From positions 81,566 through 145,565 of the forward strand of contig CACOCT010000002.1 of assembly GCA_902625845.1 (NCBI GenBank): 64,000 nucleotides of DNA. The letters are read 5' to 3'. The stretch's first letter is position 1; each line of letters begins with the position of its first letter. The notes below the pieces were generated by a model that was not told the origin of the DNA, made no database searches, and was given only the letters and a program-made list of their open reading frames with translations. Positions 37,270 through 47,509 of the stretch are shown in pieces. Both the position numbers and the translations under genes were made by a program. Origin of the DNA: an uncultured Prochlorococcus sp. Its GTDB lineage: Bacteria > Cyanobacteriota > Cyanobacteriia > PCC-6307 > Cyanobiaceae.

Positions 37270-37656
37270 ATGGATATTGAGGATTTAAAAAGAAAAAATA
37301 AACTTATTGATAAGAAATTATCTCAAAGAGATATAGTTCTTGACTCATCTGGATATTTTATTGTCAAGATCGATCAAATTAATAAAAAAATAGTTGTTGA
37401 ACATTATCTCAATAATATTGATGACAAGGGAATAGCTTTAGATCCTATTACTAACAAACCGATACAATGTGATAAGCAGAATAAAAGACAATACAATAAA
37501 ATCTTTGAAGGAAATACTGCTAAGGAAATTGGGATTTTAATTACAGAAAAAAATAATAATTTAATTTCAAAATTTGATCACGCTTTGTATCTGGGCAGAG
37601 AATTGCAGAAGGCAGAAGAATGCTTATTGAAAGATCATGAGTATATACAAGATTAA
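37270..37656 (+). CDS. DUF4346-like conserved protein
   Basis: LDSSGYFIVKID..KIVVEHYLNN......AKEIGILI..ISKFDHALYLGRELQKAE. Confidence 0.65.
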   Translation: MDIEDLKRKNKLIDKKLSQRDIVLDSSGYFIVKIDQINKKIVVEHYLNNIDDKGIALDPITNKPIQCDKQNKRQYNKIFEGNTAKEIGILITEKNNNLISKFDHALYLGRELQKAEECLLKDHEYIQD

Positions 37657-37713
37657 GAAATTAAACTAAATTAATCCCTCCATAAAGTAAGTGCTACATT
37701 TAAAAAAAAAGCT

Positions 37714-37806
37714 ATGAACATTATTTTTTATTTAGGTTTTCTTGCCTTTGGCTTTGGAGCAGCATTTGCTTTAGATAAACTGCTTAGAGCCGTCAAATTA
37801 ATTTAA
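37714..37806 (+). CDS. petL: candidate cytochrome b6f small subunit PetL
   Basis: MNIIFYLGFLAFGFGAAFALDKLLRAVKLI*, 30-aa single TM ending in VKLI as in cyanobacterial PetL; absent from the ORF track. Confidence 0.55.
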   Translation: MNIIFYLGFLAFGFGAAFALDKLLRAVKLI

Positions 37807-37891
37807 AAAATGAATTGGATAAACAAAAATTTCCAAGAATGTTAAGTGTTTAATATTAAAATAATTTTATAAATATAAATTCTGTCTTTGA

Positions 37892-38830
37892 ATGTCTTTG
37901 AACACTATAAAAATAAAAAATGAAAAAAATTTAAAATGGCCAAAAATACTTATAGCCATTTTAAGTACTATTGGAATTGTTGATACTGGATCAATAACTC
38001 TGAAAAATTGGGGTTTGTTTAATTCATTAAGTTGCCCAGGTGTAAATAAAGGATGTGAGGCAGTTCTAAATAGCCCATGGGGAACATTAATAAAAAATGA
38101 TCAATATGATATACCACTCTCATTTGCAGGCCTTTTAACTTATTCAATAATATTGTTAATAGTATTAATTTTGAGCCTAAAAATAATATCTCCAAAACAA
38201 GAAATTTATAAGTCGTTTTGGTGGCTTTTATATCTAATATCTTGCGGATCCTCAGTATTCAGCATCCTATTAGTAAGTATAATGATTATAAAAATTAAAT
38301 CTTTTTGTTTTTTTTGTTTACTTTCTGCGATTTTATCTTTCTCTATTTTTATTCTTACTATTATTGGAGCAAGGTTTGAGAACAGAGAAACTATGTTTTA
38401 CAGAGGTTTAATTATTGCTTTTACAGTTTTAATTGGGGGCTTAATTTGGTCTAATCAAGTTGATCCAACTAGGGCAAACGAAATTAACTTGACTAGGGAG
38501 AACATATCTCCCCCAATAACGACTGTGAGTTCAATAGAAAAAATAAATTTCGCAAAGTTTCTAAATGATAAGAATATCGTAATGTACAGTGCATATTGGT
38601 GTCCCCATTGCCATGATCAAAAGCAACTTTTTGGAAAAAAAGCAGTGGAAGAATTAATAATTGTTGAATGTGCTAAAGATGGTAAAAATAATCAATATAA
38701 GCTTTGTCAAGAAAAAGGTATTGAAGGATTTCCTTCCTGGGAAATTAATAATGAAATATATAGTGGAACTATGAGTTTAAAAGAACTTGCTGAAATGACT
38801 AATTATGATGGAGATATCAATTTTAAATAG
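37892..38830 (+). CDS. vitamin K epoxide reductase-thioredoxin fusion (LTO1-like)
   Basis: SFCFFCLLSAIL (CxxC in TM) plus AYWCPHCHDQKQLFG. Confidence 0.9.
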   Translation: MSLNTIKIKNEKNLKWPKILIAILSTIGIVDTGSITLKNWGLFNSLSCPGVNKGCEAVLNSPWGTLIKNDQYDIPLSFAGLLTYSIILLIVLILSLKIISPKQEIYKSFWWLLYLISCGSSVFSILLVSIMIIKIKSFCFFCLLSAILSFSIFILTIIGARFENRETMFYRGLIIAFTVLIGGLIWSNQVDPTRANEINLTRENISPPITTVSSIEKINFAKFLNDKNIVMYSAYWCPHCHDQKQLFGKKAVEELIIVECAKDGKNNQYKLCQEKGIEGFPSWEINNEIYSGTMSLKELAEMTNYDGDINFK

Positions 38831-40481
38831 GAGTTCTTTTTATTTCTTGATTTCTTTTTTGATTTGAGTGGCATTTCCAAATATCATTTTTATTTGGATA
38901 ATCATTTCTATAATGTCCACCTCTACTCTCCTCTCTAAAAAGACATGCATTCATTAAAAGTCGAGTCGTAATTTGCCTATTTTGTAAATCGATCAACAAA
39001 TTAAGTGCTCTTCTGTGTTCCTCATCAAAGGATAATATCTGATCTAACTCAACTTGTTTAACAAGATTTAAAAGCGAGTTATCAATTAGATCAGATTTAC
39101 CGTTATCCAAATGATAGGAAAATAATTCCATTTTATTTTTAGAACGAGATACACCAATATTTTCCCAGCAAGATTTTCTCAATTCTTCAATGTGAATTGA
39201 TATTTTACCAAACAAATCTTTATCAACATCACATATCTGAAAACTCGTATTTATGCGTTCAATAGATTTAGTTAAACCCATATCTAATTCTATCGATGCC
39301 ATTTTTTTAGCAAATACAAGGCATTCCATAAGTGAATTACTTGCTAATCTATTAGCTCCATGGACTCCTGTTGAGGCAACTTCACCAACAGCATATAAGT
39401 TTTTAATAGTTGTCGCAGCGTTTAGATCTGTATAGACTCCACCCATCCAATAATGTGCAGCTGGGGCGACTGGAATTACCTCATTTAATGGATTTACTCC
39501 ATATTCTTGGCATCTATTTAATATTGTTGGAAATCTTTTAACGATTTTATCTGGATCAATAAATCGTAAATCTAAACCAACATGATCAGTATTATTCTTA
39601 ATCATATTATTTATAATCGCTCTACTGACTTGATCTCTAGAGGATAATTCTTTATCTTTTAGATGATCGACTGGACTATTCCCATATTTATCAACTAGAA
39701 CAGCGCCTTCTCCTCTCAAAGCTTCAGAAATCAAAAAACAAGGAGCTCCATAAAACTTTAAGGCCGTGGGATGAAACTGTATAAATTCCAAATCTTGAAT
39801 CAAAGCACCTGCTTTCCAAGCGAGTGAAATTCCCTCCCCCGCTGACTGGGATGGATTTGTTGTATTTGTGAACAAATGTCCACCCCCTCCTGTCGCTAAT
39901 ACAACTGCCTTAGAAGAAATCCAATATAAATTTGATCCATCTAACACTTGTACACCTCTACAGATTTTATTTTCGACTAATAATTCTGTTACCCTTACAC
40001 CTCTGCAGTGCAAAATATTATCCTTAGATTCAACATGATCTTCGAGAACTTCAACAAGAGCTCTTCCTGTTCGATCTTTTACGTGTAGTACTCTTCTACA
40101 AGAATGAGCCGCTTCTAAAGTTGTTGATAATTGATCTAAATTCTTATCAAAAATCATTCCTAGCCTTTGTAAATTATCAACACAATTTGGCGCCTCTCTA
40201 ACTAGCATTTCAACAGCTTTAATATCACATAATCCATCCCCTGCTTTTAATGTATCCTCAATATGCAATTCAAAGGAATCATCAGGCCTAATAACAGATG
40301 CTATTCCACCTTGAGCCCATCTACTTGAAGATACTTTACTAGTATTTCTATTTAAAAGGAGAACATTTAAATTATCTGGCAGTTCTAGTGAGGCCATTAA
40401 ACCTGCTGCTCCAGCACCAATAACAATGACGTCCCAATTATTAAATTCAATCGGATTTTTGGAGAATGGGGGCCTTAACAT
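38823..40481 (-). CDS. nadB: L-aspartate oxidase
   Basis: VIGAGAAGLMASLEL, SRWAQGGIASV, HPTALKFYGAPCFLISEALRGEGAVLVD, TGVHGANRLASNSLMECLVFA. Confidence 0.95.
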   Translation of the reverse strand: MLRPPFSKNPIEFNNWDVIVIGAGAAGLMASLELPDNLNVLLLNRNTSKVSSSRWAQGGIASVIRPDDSFELHIEDTLKAGDGLCDIKAVEMLVREAPNCVDNLQRLGMIFDKNLDQLSTTLEAAHSCRRVLHVKDRTGRALVEVLEDHVESKDNILHCRGVRVTELLVENKICRGVQVLDGSNLYWISSKAVVLATGGGGHLFTNTTNPSQSAGEGISLAWKAGALIQDLEFIQFHPTALKFYGAPCFLISEALRGEGAVLVDKYGNSPVDHLKDKELSSRDQVSRAIINNMIKNNTDHVGLDLRFIDPDKIVKRFPTILNRCQEYGVNPLNEVIPVAPAAHYWMGGVYTDLNAATTIKNLYAVGEVASTGVHGANRLASNSLMECLVFAKKMASIELDMGLTKSIERINTSFQICDVDKDLFGKISIHIEELRKSCWENIGVSRSKNKMELFSYHLDNGKSDLIDNSLLNLVKQVELDQILSFDEEHRRALNLLIDLQNRQITTRLLMNACLFREESRGGHYRNDYPNKNDIWKCHSNQKRNQEIKRTPI

Positions 40482-41248
40482 TAAACCAATCCACTTAAAT
40501 TTGGCTGAATTATTGCAAGCAAGATAAAAATGCCATCAACTATTAATGTCGTTTGCAAAACATAACTAGATACTAAAATAGATCTACCATTCGAAGCATT
40601 GATAGAAGAATATTCAGCAATTTTTCTGGAAAGTAACCATAGAGAAAAACCAGTAATAAAAATAATAGATAAAGGCTTAATACTAATAAGATTTTCAGAA
40701 GTTTTTTGGAGTATTAAAGGAGCAATTTCAGAGTCAGCATTTATCACATCCATCCATCTATCCATTAAACCAGTAAAAAATATAGTTAAGTCAGTAATTG
40801 CTGTGCCAACCAAAGATGCTATATAAAAGCTTGATCCTATCTTCCACTTTGTCCCTAATCCAATTAAAGCGAGAGGAAGAGCTACAGCCTCAACAGGAAT
40901 ATGAAGGATAGGATGAGCACTTAACCAACCCCAAAAAAGTGACCCACCAAGCCAACTACCTGCAACACCTAACAATAATGATCCAATAATAAAGAATTTT
41001 TTTGAAGGCTCACTAGATAAAAATATTCCTGTTGCTAAAATAAAAAATGTAAATATTAAAGCACTATTTGGCTGAAATCTTACCCAAGGAGCTTGTAAAA
41101 ATATAGGTAATATTACAAAAAAAGATGACCAGAATCTTAAAGTTTTTGCTTGTGTCAGATAAGTACCTTCAACGATATGAACATCTTCAATAAACATCGA
41201 TTTATAATGATTTTCTTTACTCAAATTTTTAGAGACTACTTCTTTCAA
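40481..41248 (-). CDS. DUF3120 membrane protein
   Basis: LLGVAGSWLGGSLFWGWLSAHPILHIPVEAVALPLALIGL. Confidence 0.75.
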   Translation of the reverse strand: MKEVVSKNLSKENHYKSMFIEDVHIVEGTYLTQAKTLRFWSSFFVILPIFLQAPWVRFQPNSALIFTFFILATGIFLSSEPSKKFFIIGSLLLGVAGSWLGGSLFWGWLSAHPILHIPVEAVALPLALIGLGTKWKIGSSFYIASLVGTAITDLTIFFTGLMDRWMDVINADSEIAPLILQKTSENLISIKPLSIIFITGFSLWLLSRKIAEYSSINASNGRSILVSSYVLQTTLIVDGIFILLAIIQPNLSGLV

Positions 41249-41434
41249 TGAACTAATAATGAAAAATGAAACTTTTGTTTAATTTTGACTTAAGTTAGAT
41301 AAATCTGATGTTCATATTCTTTAGAATTGAACTACAAAAAACCAAATATATTAAATATATTAAAAGTATTTAATAGGCTTTGAGTCTTTTATAGGTTTAG
41401 AATATGAATATTACAGCAATCTAGCATTTGTACT

Positions 41435-42847
41435 GTGTGGCAAGAAACTAATTATCTAGAAAATTCAAATGATGTATTAATTTCAGAAAATAGTCACAAA
41501 ATAAATCCTGCTTTAATAGAAAGTATTGAAAACAATTCAATAGCAGATGAGGTAGGGTTCGAATCTGGAGATGCTATTTTAAGTATCAATGGCATCAAAC
41601 CAAGAGATTTAATTGACTATCAAATATTAATATGCGATGAAATCTTAGAAATAACAGTTTTGGATAAAAATAATAAAGTTCACAACATTACAATTGAAAA
41701 AGATCAAGATTCCAGTTTAGGTATAAATTTTACAGAGGCTTTATTTGATTCTCTAAAAGAATGTAATAATCAATGTCCATTTTGTTTTATTGATCAACAA
41801 CCTTCAGGCAAAAGAAAAAGCTTATATCTTAAGGATGATGATTATAGACTAAGTTTTTTATATGGATCATATCTAACATTAACTAATTTAAAGGAAAAAG
41901 ATTGGAACAGAATATCTACTCAAAATCTTTCGCCTCTCTTCATATCTATTCATGCAACTAATCCTGATATCAGAGAAAAACTACTTAAAAACAAAAATGC
42001 CAGAGAAATTTTAAATCAGATAAAGTGGTTCGAAAAACACGCTCTTCAAATACATGCACAAATAGTTGTATGTCCAGAAATAAATGATAATGAAATACTT
42101 GAAAAATCAATTCTAGATCTTTCACAGTTTTGGTCTAAAGAAAAACAAACAGTATTATCTGTAGCTATTGTTCCAGTAGGTTTAACAAGATTTAGACCAG
42201 AAGATGATGGCTTAATAGCTATTGATAAATGCTATGCAAAAAAAACAATTATCCAAGTAGAAAATATACAAGAAATGATGCAGAAAAAACTTGGGACAAG
42301 ATTCTGTTGGTTATCTGACGAATGGTACTTGATTGCAGGTGAAAAATTACCCCAGTATAAAACTTATGAAAATATGCCACAAGAATCAAACGGTGTGGGA
42401 ACAATTCGTAGCTTTTTAACAATGTTAGAAACTGAGACAAAATCTCTACCAAAAAAATTGGCTCAGAAAAGAAATGTGAGTTGGATCGTTGGTAAACTAG
42501 TTTATGAAGCTCTTATCCCAACTCGAGAAAAATTAAATAAGATAGAAAACTTAAAAATTAATCTTTATGGATTACCAAGTAAATATTGGGGTCAAGAACA
42601 AGTAGTAACAGGACTTTTAACTGGAGAAGACTTAATTTTAGGTTTAAAGGATAAAGCTCTTGGAGAAGCAATTTATATACCTTCGATGATGTTAAAGGTA
42701 GGCAGTGATCTGTTTTTAGATGATAAAAAAATAGAAGACGTAGAAAAAGAATTGAGTACTAAAATTCACGTTGTATATGAAGCAAATGATATTATTAAAG
42801 ATCTAGTTGGACAAAGTTCTAGTAAAAATTTAGTTAATCATGTTTAA
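41435..42847 (+). CDS. PDZ + radical-SAM DUF512 protein
   Basis: CNNQCPFCFIDQQPSGKRKSLYLKDDDYRLSFLYGSYLTLTN. Confidence 0.9.
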   Translation: MWQETNYLENSNDVLISENSHKINPALIESIENNSIADEVGFESGDAILSINGIKPRDLIDYQILICDEILEITVLDKNNKVHNITIEKDQDSSLGINFTEALFDSLKECNNQCPFCFIDQQPSGKRKSLYLKDDDYRLSFLYGSYLTLTNLKEKDWNRISTQNLSPLFISIHATNPDIREKLLKNKNAREILNQIKWFEKHALQIHAQIVVCPEINDNEILEKSILDLSQFWSKEKQTVLSVAIVPVGLTRFRPEDDGLIAIDKCYAKKTIIQVENIQEMMQKKLGTRFCWLSDEWYLIAGEKLPQYKTYENMPQESNGVGTIRSFLTMLETETKSLPKKLAQKRNVSWIVGKLVYEALIPTREKLNKIENLKINLYGLPSKYWGQEQVVTGLLTGEDLILGLKDKALGEAIYIPSMMLKVGSDLFLDDKKIEDVEKELSTKIHVVYEANDIIKDLVGQSSSKNLVNHV

Positions 42848-44273
42848 AACGTTAATTAATTATTGTTTACTAATACCTATCTTGTTGATAATGACTCCAA
42901 AAAGTATCGCGCAAGCTGAAATATTAGACAAAGAAACAACAGAAAAAAAATTACTAAAACAAAGACATATAAAGTTTGATGATATTCCCAATATTATATC
43001 AAACAGAAATTTGGAACTTAAATCTTTAGAGAAATTAGTGCAAGCATCATCTTTCGATTTATCAAGCAAAATATCCCAAAGATATCCCAAGCTAAATTTA
43101 AATGCTAGCGGCTTTCCACAATATCTTTACTCAGAAAGTTTTAATAACAATTCTAATGATACTAAAACTTCTCAATATCAAATTAATCCATCCCTTAATT
43201 TAAGGTGGGATATCATTGATCCTACAAGAAAACTTGAGATTATATCTTTTAAAAATAGATATGAAATAGCAAGAAATAACTATAAAATAAAAAAACAAGA
43301 TTTAATTCAAGAGGCAAAATCTCGATATCATAAATATCAAAAATCGATACAAGACGAAAAAAATGCTCAAATAGCTGTTGAATTATCAAAGACAAGCTTA
43401 CAGGATGCTAACGCTAAATTAGAAGTTGGCATAGGAACTAAATTTGAAGTATTAGAAGCTAATTCTCAATTAGAGAGAGATATACAGCTTCTTAAAGAAA
43501 AGACTATCGCGAAAGAGATAAATTTAATATCTCTCAAAGAAATTTTTAATATTGATCCTGAAGAGGATTTTACTATCGATGAGAAACAAAAATTAATTGG
43601 ATTTTGGTTTCACCCTTTAGAAAAAATTTTAAAAAGTGGATTAAATAATAGTTATTCTTTAAAAAATTTAACTCTTCAAGATTCAATCAAAAGGAATCAA
43701 GCTCAAAACTTTAAGAATGCAAATTTACCGATTATTTATATAAGTAATAGTCTTTCAAGTTCATTCTCTAAAGGAAGCGCTCTTACTGGACAAATAGATC
43801 CTGACAGAACCTCTTCAACTTACTCCAATAAAATAAGCCTAAACTTAACGTGGAATTTTTTTAATGCAGGTCAAAATAATAATTCTTTTAAAGCCAAACA
43901 AGCTGAAGCTGAATCTGAGAAGTTAAAGTTTCTAAATTTGCAGAATATTATTAAAACAAATATTAATCGGGCATATTTGAATTTATTAAAAAATAAAGAT
44001 AAATTAATATCCACTAAACAAGAAATTATTGCAAGTAAAGAGGCATTAAGGTTAGCAAGATTAAGGTATGATGTCGGAGTATCTACTTTAAAAGATGTTT
44101 TAATAAGGCAAAAAGAATTAACTCTTTCTCAATCTAAAAATATTGATGCAATTTATAATTACAACATTAACTTAGATAAATTAGAAAGGTTAACTTTTCT
44201 TCTAAAAGATAAAGAGTGTAATAGTGACATTAATACAAATGAAGATTTTAAAGATTCCATTTGTGATTATTAA
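42840..44273 (+). CDS. TolC-family outer membrane protein
   Basis: signal peptide; LSLNLTWNFFNAGQN; coiled-coil; LARLRYDVGVSTLKDVL. Confidence 0.87.
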   Translation: MFKTLINYCLLIPILLIMTPKSIAQAEILDKETTEKKLLKQRHIKFDDIPNIISNRNLELKSLEKLVQASSFDLSSKISQRYPKLNLNASGFPQYLYSESFNNNSNDTKTSQYQINPSLNLRWDIIDPTRKLEIISFKNRYEIARNNYKIKKQDLIQEAKSRYHKYQKSIQDEKNAQIAVELSKTSLQDANAKLEVGIGTKFEVLEANSQLERDIQLLKEKTIAKEINLISLKEIFNIDPEEDFTIDEKQKLIGFWFHPLEKILKSGLNNSYSLKNLTLQDSIKRNQAQNFKNANLPIIYISNSLSSSFSKGSALTGQIDPDRTSSTYSNKISLNLTWNFFNAGQNNNSFKAKQAEAESEKLKFLNLQNIIKTNINRAYLNLLKNKDKLISTKQEIIASKEALRLARLRYDVGVSTLKDVLIRQKELTLSQSKNIDAIYNYNINLDKLERLTFLLKDKECNSDINTNEDFKDSICDY

Positions 44274-45092
44274 ATGCATAATAAGGAAATGAATAATTCA
44301 TCAAATCAATTAAACGAAGAACAATTAAGTGAATTAAATAATCTTTTTAATTCTATAAGTGAAAGGCAGCTTAATGATTTTGGTAATATTACTGCCAGTA
44401 ATAAAGCGGATGGATCACTTATTACAAGTTGCGACATATGGAGTGATCAAACAATTGTAGAGGGTCTCTCAAAAATTGCTCCCAATGAAGGTGTTCTGAG
44501 TGAAGAAGGAGACAAAATTGTTCCTCAAAATGAGGCATATTGGGTAGTAGATCCTTTAGATGGCACCACAAATTTTGCTGCAGGGATACCATATTGGTCT
44601 ATTTCAATAGCAAGATTCGTCCAAGGCAAACCACAAGCCTCATTTCTCATAATTCCAACATTACAGAAAAAAATATTAGCAATTCAAGGTGAAGGAGTTT
44701 GGATGAATGATAAAAAAATAATTAGAAGTAATAATGATCAAAGAAGCCAATGTGTTTCTTTATGTAGTAGATCTATAAAAATACTTCAGAAAAAACCTAA
44801 TGAGATTTTTCCTGGAAAAATAAGACTGCTTGGTGTATCAAGCCTAAATTTAACAAGTGTTGCAATGGGACAAACATTTGGAGCAATTGAATCAACTCCT
44901 AAAATATGGGATATCGCAGCAGCATGGTTAATCCTTGAAGAATTAAATTGTAAGATTGATTGGTTAGTCATCAATCCCGGAAATTTAAGTGCAGGAATGG
45001 ATCTTACGAATGTAAACTTTCCTCTGATAGCAGGGAGGACAGAAAGTAATATAAAAGATTTGAAGGAGTGGGGAAATCTTCTTTTAAATTAA
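44274..45092 (+). CDS. inositol monophosphatase family protein
   Basis: GVLSEEGD, YWVVDPLDGTTNFAAGIPYWSISIA, KIWDIAAAWLILEE. Confidence 0.9.
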   Translation: MHNKEMNNSSNQLNEEQLSELNNLFNSISERQLNDFGNITASNKADGSLITSCDIWSDQTIVEGLSKIAPNEGVLSEEGDKIVPQNEAYWVVDPLDGTTNFAAGIPYWSISIARFVQGKPQASFLIIPTLQKKILAIQGEGVWMNDKKIIRSNNDQRSQCVSLCSRSIKILQKKPNEIFPGKIRLLGVSSLNLTSVAMGQTFGAIESTPKIWDIAAAWLILEELNCKIDWLVINPGNLSAGMDLTNVNFPLIAGRTESNIKDLKEWGNLLLN

Positions 45093-45179
45093 AATCTATA
45101 AAGAGATATATCACTTGCAAAATATACTTTTTAGTTAAAATAAATAAGATCTAAAAATAAATATTTGCAAGGAATTAAT

Positions 45180-46112
45180 ATGAAGAACAGCACTAAATGG
45201 ATTCTCAAGAGTTTATGGGGTGCTTGTAAAAGATGGAGTAAATCAGATTGTATAGATTTAAGTGCAGCCTTTGCTTATTATGCATTACAATCTTTTTTTC
45301 CAATTTTGCTAATATCTTTGTCGGTAGCATCTTGGTTCCTTGGCAAACAAGAAGGGTTAGATGAGCAAATCATTGAGGTTGCGGCACAGATTTTACCTCC
45401 ATCAGTCGTAGAACTAGTAGAGACAACATTATTTAAATTAATTGATCAAGGTTTTGGAGCAGGTATATTAGGTGCAATGTTTTTATTATTCACAGCAGGA
45501 AATGCATATTTATCATTACAAAGAGGTTCAGAAAGGCTATGGGAGGATGCTTTACCATCAAAAAAAAGTTATTTACCTTGGCGAGAACAAGCATCAAAGT
45601 TTTTAAGAAATAGGATAGAAGCATTCTTGATAGTGTTCTTTATAGGTTTTCTTATGGTTTTGGATCAAATAAGTGCTAATCTAAGGATGATTCCAGGTGA
45701 AGTGTTAAAAGATATTTCTACTTCAAGTAATTGGCTATCAGAAATTATTTTAAGATTACCTGTACTTCAAGTTGGGCAATTTGTAGTGCCTTTAATTGGT
45801 TTTTCTTTAATGGCTTTACTATTACAAGCTCTTTTGCCGAGCAGAAAAGTACCTTTAAAGCCATTAATACCTGGAGCAATATTGATAGGTATTTTACTAA
45901 CAACGTTAAATTTAGCTGTGAGTAAGAGCATCTTATCCCTTGGGGTAAGATTTCAGGCTTATGGATTTATAGGTGGTTTTTTAGTCTTAACTCTATGGGT
46001 ATGGCTTTTAGGAGTGATTATATATTTTGGTCAATGCTGGAGCGTAGTTATTACAAGTATGTCTATAGTGGAAATGCAAAAAAATAAATATAGAAAACAA
46101 TTTTTTCGTTAG
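45180..46112 (+). CDS. YihY/BrkB family membrane protein
   Basis: DLSAAFAYYALQSFFPILLISLSV, GGFLVLTLWVWLLGVIIYFGQCWSVV; ATG at 45180 preferred. Confidence 0.88.
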   Translation: MKNSTKWILKSLWGACKRWSKSDCIDLSAAFAYYALQSFFPILLISLSVASWFLGKQEGLDEQIIEVAAQILPPSVVELVETTLFKLIDQGFGAGILGAMFLLFTAGNAYLSLQRGSERLWEDALPSKKSYLPWREQASKFLRNRIEAFLIVFFIGFLMVLDQISANLRMIPGEVLKDISTSSNWLSEIILRLPVLQVGQFVVPLIGFSLMALLLQALLPSRKVPLKPLIPGAILIGILLTTLNLAVSKSILSLGVRFQAYGFIGGFLVLTLWVWLLGVIIYFGQCWSVVITSMSIVEMQKNKYRKQFFR

Positions 46113-46126
46113 GTAAATATACATCT

Positions 46127-46450
46127 ATGAATAAAAGTCTTTTTACTTATAGTATTATTTCTTTTCTAATAATTTTCTTTTTTGGATTTAACTTCTTATT
46201 TAGCTTATTGGGAAATATTTTAATTTTATTATTTTTAACTCCCATTTTATTAATAGGATTAGCTTTTTTAAAAATTAACTCTTTTAAATCAAAATTTAAA
46301 GTTTGCACAAATTGCGGCTCAACAATGATGGGAGATAGTAAAAGTTGCCTATATTGTGGATCAAATTTTAGTGAATTTGAAAATAATAAAACTTACTCTG
46401 AAAATGCTAGTAGTGAAACTATTGAAATCGAAGCTGAAGAAATTAATTAA
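46127..46450 (+). CDS. membrane protein with zinc-ribbon-like CTNCG...CLYCG
   Basis: 107-aa ORF, two hydrophobic segments then CxxC pairs. Confidence 0.65.
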   Translation: MNKSLFTYSIISFLIIFFFGFNFLFSLLGNILILLFLTPILLIGLAFLKINSFKSKFKVCTNCGSTMMGDSKSCLYCGSNFSEFENNKTYSENASSETIEIEAEEIN

Positions 46451-46475
46451 GTTTATTTAAATGTAAGTATAAATA

Positions 46476-46622
46476 TTAACCAATACCAATTTGTCTAAGA
46501 ATGCTTTGTCCAGTAATTAATTCAGTTCCTAAACCAATAAGTATACCCATCATTGCTAAACGACCATTCCAGGTTTCTGCGAAATTTACAAATCCAAATC
46601 TTGTTTGATTTTCCTGGTTCAT
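46476..46622 (-). CDS. hli: high-light-inducible protein (Hli/HLIP)
   Basis: MNQENQTRFGFVNFAETWNGRLAMMGILIGLGTELITGQSILRQIGIG*; chlorophyll-binding ETWNGRLAMMG motif; absent from the ORF track. Confidence 0.92.
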   Translation of the reverse strand: MNQENQTRFGFVNFAETWNGRLAMMGILIGLGTELITGQSILRQIGIG

Positions 46623-46685
46623 GACATAAAAAATTTCTTTTATTTTAGCGTCTTATTGATCAATCTATGAATTTAAGTTATTTTT

Positions 46686-47069
46686 TTATTTAATGTGCTT
46701 GATTCCATCAACGGGTTTATATTCATCACCAGTAAGTTCTTCATATATGATCGCAGGTAAGCCTGTTTCAAACATTGTTTGTAAGGCTTCCTTTAAGAAA
46801 GGATTCCAACCACCAGTACTTACTTTGCCGTGTCTAACCGTCCAATCCCATGTTCCCTGTAAATCTCTGGGAATTCTTCCCTCTCTATCTCTACGCGCAA
46901 CTAAATCTAAAGATTCAACTAAACCAACAACGACAGGATTTTTTCCATAAGAAGGAGTTAAACTTAATTCTAACCTTACTGGATCCTCTTTTAACATTTT
47001 CAATCTAAATCTAGGTGGTAGTTTAAGGTTCCTTATCACAGAAGCTACTATTTTTGTTCTTTGTTCCAA
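46686..47069 (-). CDS. conserved cyanobacterial hypothetical protein
   Basis: 127-aa well-formed ORF in core context. Confidence 0.7.
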   Translation of the reverse strand: MEQRTKIVASVIRNLKLPPRFRLKMLKEDPVRLELSLTPSYGKNPVVVGLVESLDLVARRDREGRIPRDLQGTWDWTVRHGKVSTGGWNPFLKEALQTMFETGLPAIIYEELTGDEYKPVDGIKHIK

Positions 47070-47099
47070 TTTGTTCTCCTTTTAAAAAATACAGAAAGG

Positions 47100-47357
47100 T
47101 TAGTCAGATGTTGTTCCTTTCTCTACAGCAGAATCACTATCATTAGAGAATCTTACAGTTAATAATTCCTCATCTGTTATATTTCCAGATTTATCAAGTA
47201 ATTCAGGATGTATTGTATATTTCCTTTGATTATTAGAGGTAAATGTATTTTTTCTATCTTTATCATAAGCACTCCATCCATTTGACATTACAGTAAAAGC
47301 TTTCCAAATCAGGAAAATAAGAGCTGCTGAATAGATTAAGGGGAATAAAAAAGTCAT
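47100..47357 (-). CDS. DUF2973-like membrane protein
   Basis: N-terminal TM, KYTIHPELLDKSGNITDEELLTVRFS. Confidence 0.65.
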   Translation of the reverse strand: MTFLFPLIYSAALIFLIWKAFTVMSNGWSAYDKDRKNTFTSNNQRKYTIHPELLDKSGNITDEELLTVRFSNDSDSAVEKGTTSD

Positions 47358-47509
47358 TAGGGATTTATAGTACTATTATTGTAAATCCATGTTAGCCATA
47401 ATAGTTAGAAAAAATAAGAAATTCGCCAAATTTAATTAATTAGTTATTTTGAGTATTATATGATCAACCTTCAAAATAAAATCACAAGTTTTTAATATGT
47501 TGAAAAATT

